Of a stretch of DNA of 64,000 nt, positions 57,925 to 64,000 are shown one piece after another. The notes under the pieces are model-generated. The model made no database searches and had not been told where the DNA came from. It saw nothing but the letters and a program-made list of their open reading frames with translations. This DNA is from Paenibacillus solani. Its GTDB lineage: Bacteria; Bacillota; Bacilli; Paenibacillales; Paenibacillaceae. Position numbers and translations under genes: made by a program. Location: contig NZ_LIUT01000003.1 in assembly GCF_001277345.1 (NCBI RefSeq), positions 335,612 to 399,611 on the forward strand. Reading direction: 5' to 3'. Within the stretch, counting starts at the first letter, position 1. Every line of letters begins with the position of its first letter.

Positions 57925-60138
57925 TTATTGGTTTTTCGGCTGGCGCATCGTCAAACCGACGCGACCTTTCTTCAAATCCACGTTCAGAACCCATACAGTC
58001 ACGTTATCGCCTACGGAGACGACATCCATCGGGTGCTTCACAAATCCATCGCTCAACTGAGAGATATGCACCAGGCCGTCGCTCTTGATGCCGATATCGA
58101 CAAAGGCACCGAAATCGATGACATTGCGTACCGTTCCCTGCAGCTCCATACCTGGCACAAGATCCTCGATCTTCAATACGTCCTGGCGGAATATTGGCAG
58201 AGGCAATTCCTCCCGCGGATCGCGTCCAGGACGCTGCAAGCTGTCCAGAATGTCACGAAGGGTCGGCACACCAACCTCCAGCTTCACGGCAAGACTCTCC
58301 GGCTGCTGGGCATCCAGCAGTTCGGCCAGTTCCTTGCTTCCCAGCTTGTCCAGGCCAACCTGAAGCTCCTTAAACAAACGATCAACCACTGCATAGGATT
58401 CCGGGTGAATCGGAGTACGGTCCAGCATGTTCTCGCCTTCGGAGATCCGCATAAAGCCTACGCACTGTTCGAATGTCTTGGCACCCAGACGTGGAACCTT
58501 CTGCAGCTGCTTCCGGCTGACAAACTTCCCGTTCTCTTCCCGATACTTCACGATATTCTTAGCAATGGTAGCATTAATGCCGGCTACATAAGAAAGCAGC
58601 GAAGGCGATGCTGTATTCACGTCCACCCCGACATGGTTAACCGCCGATTCCACGACAGCCTTCAAGCTTTCTTCCAGATGCTTCTGGCTCACATCATGCT
58701 GATACTGGCCCACGCCGATCGACTTCGGATCGATCTTCACCAGCTCGGCCAGCGGGTCCTGTACCCGGCGTGCAATCGAGGCCGCGCTTCGCTCGGCAAC
58801 ATCCAGATCCGGGAACTCTTCTTGAGCGAGCTTGGAGGCGGAGTACACACTGGCTCCCGCTTCATTTACGATAAGGTAAGCAAGCTCAGGATTAGCCAGT
58901 TCTGCAATGACCTCTTCAGCTACGAACTGCTCGGTTTCACGCGATGCTGTGCCATTGCCGATAACGATGAGCTTGATGCCGTATTTGGCAATGAGCTCCT
59001 TGAACTTCGCAGCCGCTTCCTGCTTCTTATTAGCTGGCGGCGTCGGATACGTAACTGCTACCTCAAGCAGCTTGCCCGTATCATCTACCACCGCGAGTTT
59101 GCAACCTGTACGGTAAGCCGGATCGACGCCCAGCACACATCGTCCCTTGACCGGAGGCTGCAGCAGCAAGCTGCGCAGGTTCCCGGCAAAGATGGAGATC
59201 GCCTGGTTCTCCCCTTTTTCCGTCAGCTCGCCCCGTACTTCACGCTCAATTGATGGAGCAATGAGACGCTTGTAAGAGTCCTCAATCACCGCTGTAAGAA
59301 TATCCGTCACTGCGGATGGACCTGTAAGCACCTGCTTGCCGATATATGCATGAACGGATTCGGAAGGAACGTCAAGTCCGACCTTCAGAATATTCTCGCG
59401 CTCACCGCGGTTTATGGCCAAAATCCGGTGCGGCGGCATTTTCTTCGCCAATTCACGGTAATTGTAATAGTTCTCGTATACGGATTCCACTTCGGTATCC
59501 TTCGCCTCTGAGGTCAAGATGCCATGATCCAGACTATATCTACGTACCCAGGAACGAATGGTGGCGTCATCAGCAATGTTCTCAGCCAGTATATCCATTG
59601 CGCCCTGCACAGCCTCTTCTGCAGAAGCCACGCCCTTCTCCTCATCGATATACTTGGCGGCCTCCACCATCACATCCGCTTGCTTCGGCTGTGACCATAT
59701 CCATTCCGACAGGGGCTCCAAACCTTTTTCCTTAGCCACGCTAGCTCTTGTTTTGCGTTTCTGCTTATACGGACGGTAGAGATCTTCTACCTCCTGCAGC
59801 TTAACGGCAGCTGTAATTGATGCTTTAAGCTCTTCTGTCAGCTTGCCTTGCTCCTCTATGATGCGGATGACTTCCCGCTTACGGACCTCCAAATTGCGCA
59901 GATAGCCTGTACGCTCTTCGATATTACGCAATTGGTTCTCATCCAGTTCACCTGTCATTTCCTTACGGTAACGCGCAATAAACGGTATGGTATTGCCCTC
60001 ATCCAGAAGTTCAACGGTTGTGCGCACCTGTTTCTCGGACAATTGAAGTTCCTTCGCGATTTGCTTCACGATCCGTTTCAATTCTTCCTTGCGAATCTGT
60101 TCTTCATTTACTTCCACAACAGCTTCTATTTCAGACAA
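57925..60138 (-). CDS. tex: Tex family RNA-binding protein (YdcI-like)
   Basis: 737 residues, family length. The N-terminal helical region (RIVKQIAKELQLSEKQVRTT) precedes a YqgF-like RNase H fold near 330-450 (VLGVDPAYRTGCKLAVVDDT), a helix-hairpin-helix segment (SLLSYVAGINATIAKNIVKYR), and a C-terminal S1 domain (about 650-725: GMELQGTVRNVIDFGAFVDI and GLVHISQLSDGFVKHP). Tex associates with RNA and transcription elongation complexes. It lies in the same order as in B. subtilis near cmpA and sprT. The start ATG precedes MSEIEAVVEV. Confidence 0.95.
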   Translation of the reverse strand: MSEIEAVVEVNEEQIRKEELKRIVKQIAKELQLSEKQVRTTVELLDEGNTIPFIARYRKEMTGELDENQLRNIEERTGYLRNLEVRKREVIRIIEEQGKLTEELKASITAAVKLQEVEDLYRPYKQKRKTRASVAKEKGLEPLSEWIWSQPKQADVMVEAAKYIDEEKGVASAEEAVQGAMDILAENIADDATIRSWVRRYSLDHGILTSEAKDTEVESVYENYYNYRELAKKMPPHRILAINRGERENILKVGLDVPSESVHAYIGKQVLTGPSAVTDILTAVIEDSYKRLIAPSIEREVRGELTEKGENQAISIFAGNLRSLLLQPPVKGRCVLGVDPAYRTGCKLAVVDDTGKLLEVAVTYPTPPANKKQEAAAKFKELIAKYGIKLIVIGNGTASRETEQFVAEEVIAELANPELAYLIVNEAGASVYSASKLAQEEFPDLDVAERSAASIARRVQDPLAELVKIDPKSIGVGQYQHDVSQKHLEESLKAVVESAVNHVGVDVNTASPSLLSYVAGINATIAKNIVKYREENGKFVSRKQLQKVPRLGAKTFEQCVGFMRISEGENMLDRTPIHPESYAVVDRLFKELQVGLDKLGSKELAELLDAQQPESLAVKLEVGVPTLRDILDSLQRPGRDPREELPLPIFRQDVLKIEDLVPGMELQGTVRNVIDFGAFVDIGIKSDGLVHISQLSDGFVKHPMDVVSVGDNVTVWVLNVDLKKGRVGLTMRQPKNQ

Positions 60139-60320
60139 TGATATCCCTCTTTCTACATTGAAACTATATTGCTATTATCCCAAACTTAAGCGCTCATTTC
60201 CACTACATCACTCACAATACATGGCTTTAAGCTGCGATTAATGTCTGTTTCATCTGATTTTAAGATTGACTTTATATACTTAGAGTACGAATCCCACTTA
60301 CTAATCAGGGGGCATCCTAG

Positions 60321-60419
60321 ATGAATGACAAACATGCAATTGCCTGGTCCGTAGTCTGCCTTCTCTTCATAGCTGCAGCGGTCACTACCGCATACGTACT
60401 CATCCCCACGAATACATAA
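60321..60419 (+). CDS. Small membrane protein, 32 residues
   Basis: Reads MNDKHAIAWSVVCLLFIAAA, then VTTAYVLIPTNT. One membrane helix (residues 8-28) fills nearly the whole peptide, N-terminus likely inside. AGGGGG lies eight bases before the ATG, a good ribosome site, and a terminator follows. No family recognised; it could be a subunit of a membrane complex or a regulatory micropeptide. Confidence 0.6.
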   Translation: MNDKHAIAWSVVCLLFIAAAVTTAYVLIPTNT

Positions 60420-60470
60420 TACTCGGTTTTATATTCGGCCTGTTGCCAACAGGCCTGCATTCCATGTCAA

Positions 60471-60506
60471 AAACCCCAAGGGAATTTCATCCCTTGAGGT
60501 TTCTTT
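60471..60506. terminator. Bidirectional terminator after ndoA and the small membrane ORF
   Basis: AACCCCAAGGGA / TCCCTTGAGGTT with a 6-base loop; TTTTT on the minus strand, TTCTTT on the plus strand. A second hairpin, GGCCTGTT / AACAGGCC, lies at 60438-60456. Confidence 0.8.
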
Positions 60507-60547
60507 GGCATCCTTGTTCTATGTGGTTATGCGGCACTTGACTGAAG

Positions 60548-60898
60548 CTAAAAATCAATCAAGCCCAGACTAATTTGCAGGGAATCATCCACCTTGCGCA
60601 TCATTTCGTCATCAAGATGGGTGATTTTGTCGGTTAGCCGCTGCTTGTCAATCGTCCGGATCTGTTCCAGCAAAATTACGGAATCCCGGTCAAATCCATG
60701 CGACGCCGCGTCAATTTCGACGTGAGTCGGCAGCTTGGCTTTTTGAATCTGTGCCGTAATGGCTGCAACAATTACAGTCGGACTAAATCGATTGCCGATA
60801 TCGTTCTGAATCACAAGAACTGGCCTTACGCCGCCTTGCTCCGAACCGACAACAGGCGATAAATCCGCAAAAAATACGTCGCCCCGTTTAACGATCAC
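60548..60898 (-). CDS. ndoA: mRNA interferase toxin NdoA (EndoA, MazF family)
   Basis: 116 residues, matching B. subtilis EndoA. Family motifs are VKRGDVFFADLSPVVGSEQGG (quoted in part: RGDVFFADLSPVVG), VRPVLVIQNDIGNRFSPTVI and LPTHVEIDAA; the catalytic Arg and Thr residues lie in these. It cuts free mRNA at UACAU-type sites. Start three bases after the antitoxin stop. Typically silenced by NdoAI encoded directly upstream. Confidence 0.95.
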   Translation of the reverse strand: MIVKRGDVFFADLSPVVGSEQGGVRPVLVIQNDIGNRFSPTVIVAAITAQIQKAKLPTHVEIDAASHGFDRDSVILLEQIRTIDKQRLTDKITHLDDEMMRKVDDSLQISLGLIDF

Positions 60899-60901
60899 TG
60901 T

Positions 60902-61183
60902 TTACACCCCGCTTACTAAGCGGTCTAGAGTATTGTCTGCATCTTCCTCCGCGTGAAACGCCTCAGAAGCCATGGTCAGGTTAATTTTGGCCATTTCCAT
61001 ATAACCTCGCTGCATGGATTCGCGAATGTAACGTTTTTTCCGTTCATTCAGGTACAACTTCATGGCCTGCCTAATAAGCTCACTGCGGTTGGAATTTTCC
61101 AGCTGAGCGATCCCGTCCACTTCCTGCAAAAGATGATCCGGCAAACTGATCATAATTCTTTTGGTGTTCTGCATATTGGCCAC
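60902..61183 (-). CDS. ndoAI: Antitoxin NdoAI (MazE-like, ribbon-helix-helix)
   Basis: 93 residues from a GTG; an ATG three codons on is also possible. The ribbon-helix-helix region (RIMISLPDHLLQEVDGIAQ, then NSNRSELIRQAMKLYL) binds its own promoter. The C-terminal part with RGYMEMAKINLTMASEAF wraps the toxin. It is co-transcribed with ndoA, three bases apart. Confidence 0.93.
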   Translation of the reverse strand: MANMQNTKRIMISLPDHLLQEVDGIAQLENSNRSELIRQAMKLYLNERKKRYIRESMQRGYMEMAKINLTMASEAFHAEEDADNTLDRLVSGV

Positions 61184-61410
61184 CTTCTATTACACCCCCA
61201 CAACCTTCTCACCCTGTGCACAAGTATTACTTTATTTAAGGAAATTTATACAAAAGAATATATATGCCGAAGGTATATCAAGTATGCTGCATATCATTAT
61301 AAACTACAATCGACACTTTCGTACAGACATTAACGACATAATTCCTAATTCGGTATGGTCTGTACGTATTCCTTCTTTCCTCAAATAATTGACTCATGTA
61401 CAGTGCTTCT

Positions 61411-62598
61411 TTACAGGTTGTTCCAGAGCGCGTTCACGGTCTTCACAGGTTTATCCCTGCGTGTATACAGACGTGGAACCCGGTGGGCAATCATGCAGAC
61501 GACCTCGTAGGGGATCGTCCCCAGCTTGGCTGCCAGCTCCTCTGCCGAAATGCATTCGCCAGATTGCTGGCCGATGAGTACAACCTCTTCACCAGCTTTG
61601 ATTTGTTCCGCCTCCTCGGCGAAAAGTTTGAGCGATACCATACATTGGTCCATACAGATATTTCCGACAACAGGGGTGCGGCGGCCGCGTATTAATACTT
61701 CCGCTTTACCGCTCAATATACGTGAGAAGCCGTCAGCGTAACCGATCGGAAGGGTTCCAATTCGCTCTTCCTGCTCTGTTACATACTTCGTCCCGTAACT
61801 GATTCCGGAATGCGGAGGTAAATTTTTGACGTAGACCAGTTTAGTCTTTAACGTCATGACAGGGCGGAGAGTCACTGTTCTTCGATTCACCTCATCCGAA
61901 GGGTATAGTCCGTACAATGCAATACCAATACGTACCATATTATAGGATAGCTCAGGTGTATCGATGGCAGCAGCACTGTTGCCCGTATGTATAATAGGAA
62001 TAAGATAGCCCTTATCCCGAAGAGCGTCCGCTACGCCCTGAAAACGGCGGTACTGTTCCAATGTATAGTCTTTGTTGTGTTCATCCGCTCTTGCAAAATG
62101 GGTAAACATTCCTTCGACAATCACCTGCGGCTGTGAAGATGCCTCTTCTATAAAAGAAATCGCATCTTCACCAGGAAGCAGGCCTAAACGACCCATTCCA
62201 CTGTCAATCTTGATGTGTACCTTGAGCGGTTTCTCCGGCGTAACCGGCAAAGCCTTAATCGCTTGGAGCACTTCCGGACTGAACAGGGTCAGCGTTACAT
62301 CATGCTCATAAGCAGTCTGTACAGCTTCCGGCGGTGTATAACCGAGCACCAAGATCGGGCTTGTGATGCCTCCTTGCCGAAGCTCAAGCGCTTCATCGAG
62401 GAATGCTACGCTTAAATAAGCCACTCCCAGTTGCTGAAGTTCATGTGCCACTTCGACAGCTCCGTGACCATAGGCATTCGCCTTCACACAAGCAAGCAAT
62501 GTCATTCGGCTCGGCAACGCCTCACGAAACGCGTTATAATTGGCGCGCAGATGGTCCAGGTTGATTTCCGCCAAGGTAGGTCGATATATCGCTTGCAA
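61411..62598 (-). CDS. alr: Alanine racemase
   Basis: Makes D-alanine for the cell wall. 395 residues. PLP lysine in LLACVKANAYGHGAVEV near residue 39, and the opposite-face Tyr in SGISYGTKYVTEQEE near 270. RIGIALYGLYP and GNICMDQCMV are conserved family motifs. The start is TTG at 62598, six bases after AAGGTGA. It is the neighbour of ndoAI and the YdcC-like gene, in the same order as in B. subtilis. Confidence 0.96.
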   Translation of the reverse strand: MQAIYRPTLAEINLDHLRANYNAFREALPSRMTLLACVKANAYGHGAVEVAHELQQLGVAYLSVAFLDEALELRQGGITSPILVLGYTPPEAVQTAYEHDVTLTLFSPEVLQAIKALPVTPEKPLKVHIKIDSGMGRLGLLPGEDAISFIEEASSQPQVIVEGMFTHFARADEHNKDYTLEQYRRFQGVADALRDKGYLIPIIHTGNSAAAIDTPELSYNMVRIGIALYGLYPSDEVNRRTVTLRPVMTLKTKLVYVKNLPPHSGISYGTKYVTEQEERIGTLPIGYADGFSRILSGKAEVLIRGRRTPVVGNICMDQCMVSLKLFAEEAEQIKAGEEVVLIGQQSGECISAEELAAKLGTIPYEVVCMIAHRVPRLYTRRDKPVKTVNALWNNL

Positions 62599-62801
62599 TT
62601 CCAGTCACCTTCTTACCATTTTGAGAAAAAAGCATTAGGCTTACAATAGATTAATGGTAATGTTCCAAAGGGCAACTGTCAATTGAGACCAACTGCTTAT
62701 TTATGAGGTTCGTGGTTCCCTTCGAATGACGAAACTTGGTGAAACATCGAATTACCGGCAAGAAATCGCGTCAGGACTCTCGACAAAGTTCCTCTATTTG
62801 G

Positions 62802-62821
62802 AAAAAGAGGCGAATGGCCTC
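62802..62821 (-). terminator. Weak terminator after the YdcC-like gene
   Basis: GAGGC / GCCTC with a 5-base loop, then TTTTT on the minus strand. The rest of 62599-62871 shows no gene. Confidence 0.5.
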
Positions 62822-62871
62822 ATTGTCGGAGTATAGCCCTCCTTCAATGGTTGGTATCCGCCTGCTTCATA

Positions 62872-63984
62872 TTATTTACCCGATTCTCCCTGCATGGAAG
62901 CAGCGACTTTCTTCATTTCTTCGACAGGCAGGTTAGCGCTGGTAATCCGGTACTCTACTCCATCCGAATTCCAGGTCAGTGTTCTCTGTTGATCGCCTGT
63001 GAGCAGACCAACCGTCGTAAAGTCGATATACACGGCCTCTCCCGGTACGAGGGAAACGGCACGGTCCACGGGTCTGGATTCCATAATCGTATACTGGTAT
63101 ATGCCATCGTACTTCAAAATAACCGCATGATCCTTGCTCTCCGGGATTTCCATCGTGTCCGGCTCCGTTACCCCTGCCGGTACATAGGCCGGATAGACAA
63201 TGCCGAACGATCCCATGTCGCGGCCTGTGGCCGTTTCCGTCAAACCATCGGGCCCTTGGGAGTCACTACCCTCTGTCGTGGAGGCCACGGGTACTCCATT
63301 CTCGTCCACTTCGGCCAAAGTGCCCTCCGTATTATTCATTGCACTCATATTTCTGTTCGTATCAAATGAATCCTTGGTCAGGTTCGTATCGAAGGTAAAG
63401 GTATTAAATTTGACCTCAACGACAACGTTCGCCTCCGTATCAGACACTTGTACCTGTTTCGGCGTATAGTTGTCCTTGGCGAGCCAGATCTTCTGACGAA
63501 TCAAGGAATGACTGTGATAGTTGGCTGCCACATCAAATACGTAACTATCCTTGTCCTCGACAAACTGACGGGTGTTATCGCTCAGAATGCTGCTCAGCAG
63601 TGTTTGATACAAATAGACCTGCCCCTGATTATCCGGCCAGTCGCTCTTGAAGCGGAAGCTCTTGTTTAAGCTAGGCGTCAGCACGAACACCCCATCATCG
63701 TTACGAAGTACGATTTGCGTAATGTTCTTTTGCCCATTGGTTAAGCTGATCCGGTAGTAAGACGGAGATTGGTACCATACTTCAACCTGATATTCCTGTG
63801 GCGCCGAACCGGTATGTATGGTCATAACACCCGCTCCCTGGTAAGCCCCTTTGGCGCCCTCCAGCTTATCCGCCACCTTGCCCAGATCCTTCACAACGCT
63901 GTCTGCATTCTTCTTCCCGCATCCCGCCAGTACTGTGGTTAAGCATAATACTACCGCGAGCAGCACCCATGAAATCCGGCGCAT
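62872..63984 (-). CDS. Outer-membrane-lipoprotein-carrier-like sporulation lipoprotein (YdcC family)
   Basis: 370 residues. Lipobox LTTVLAGCG (Cys about 22). The LolA-like half-barrel (about 28-225) shows YQGAGVMTIHTGSAP, YYRISLTNGQKNITQIVL and VFVLTPSLNKSFRFKSDWP. The C-terminal ~120 residues resemble DUF4367 (AVILKYDGIYQYTIMESRP). In B. subtilis YdcC sits upstream of alrA and is made during sporulation. It starts at the ATG at 63984 near the right edge; the ribosome site is barely visible. Confidence 0.9.
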   Translation of the reverse strand: MRRISWVLLAVVLCLTTVLAGCGKKNADSVVKDLGKVADKLEGAKGAYQGAGVMTIHTGSAPQEYQVEVWYQSPSYYRISLTNGQKNITQIVLRNDDGVFVLTPSLNKSFRFKSDWPDNQGQVYLYQTLLSSILSDNTRQFVEDKDSYVFDVAANYHSHSLIRQKIWLAKDNYTPKQVQVSDTEANVVVEVKFNTFTFDTNLTKDSFDTNRNMSAMNNTEGTLAEVDENGVPVASTTEGSDSQGPDGLTETATGRDMGSFGIVYPAYVPAGVTEPDTMEIPESKDHAVILKYDGIYQYTIMESRPVDRAVSLVPGEAVYIDFTTVGLLTGDQQRTLTWNSDGVEYRITSANLPVEEMKKVAASMQGESGK

Positions 63985-64000
63985 GTCATCATCCCCTTCA

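Noticed and set aside
57928..59253. 441-codon open frame on the plus strand opposite tex
   Set aside because: Shadow of the Tex gene; no motif and the coding evidence is entirely on the minus strand.

Overview
The window looks like chromosomal DNA of a spore-forming Gram-positive of the Paenibacillus type. Signs of this are the strong GGAGG-type ribosome sites with frequent TTG and GTG starts, Rho-independent terminators, copper-amine-oxidase-like secreted proteins, a monoderm Tad pilus operon with an FHA protein, the spore cortex peptide CmpA, and the Bacillales gene order ydcC-alr-ndoAI-ndoA ... tex ... cmpA-sprT-tRNA cluster at the right end. Species and replicon cannot be fixed from the sequence alone.

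Layout. 1-9.3 kb holds housekeeping and single-gene units: the end of a sulfate permease operon (cysT, cysW), yjbQ, a TetR regulator with a YigZ/YvyE protein, pgi, a 3-hydroxyisobutyrate-dehydrogenase-like reductase, a secreted stalk-domain protein, ppnP and tkt. 9.5-22.7 kb is one leftward eight-gene envelope operon: a large exported protein, ABC ATPase, ABC permease, a coiled-coil protein, MoxR ATPase, DUF58 protein and two membrane VWA proteins. Genes overlap at ATGA, GTGA or longer junctions and a strong terminator closes the unit. 22.8-26 kb holds purU, nfo and a DUF2621 protein. 26.1-28.6 kb is an AT-rich patch with secreted proteins, a frameshifted secreted gene, an IS3-family remnant and a 60-bp shard of a second cpaF gene.

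28.8-39.7 kb is a leftward Tad/Flp-type pilus operon: CpaE-like, CpaF, TadB, TadC, Flp pilin, TadE-like, DUF5702/TadG-like, TadE-like, prepilin peptidase and FHA protein. Its promoter is followed by an intrinsic-terminator hairpin just before the first gene. Divergent from it lies a secreted nuclease lipoprotein with a LexA-like box. 40.8-44.5 kb contains a PepSY membrane protein, a YtkA-like lipoprotein, a DCC thiol protein, two small Cys-rich proteins and ohr.

44.6-53.7 kb is bracketed by two 77-bp identical copies of a tRNA-Leu(GAG) sequence. The left copy has lost its 3' acceptor strand but keeps a promoter and a terminator. The segment carries an XRE regulator, a PAS protein, a catecholate-siderophore uptake locus (Btr-like AraC activator, FeuABC-like transporter, a double esterase, Fur boxes) and a KGG-repeat stress protein. 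53.6-55.4 kb is a tRNA cluster (Asn, Ser, Glu, Lys, Leu) interrupted by a peptidase S51 gene. It also contains tandem copies of an unrecognised repeat unit that duplicate the 3' ends of the Ser and Glu tRNAs. 55.4-64 kb returns to the conserved block: sprT, a small protein, cmpA, DinB and CGNR proteins, tex, the NdoA toxin with its antitoxin, alr and a YdcC-like lipoprotein.

The observations most worth following up are the transcribed tRNA-Leu remnant, the tRNA-tail repeats, the attenuator-like leader of the pilus operon, and the cpaF shard that differs from the intact gene only at synonymous positions and one deletion.
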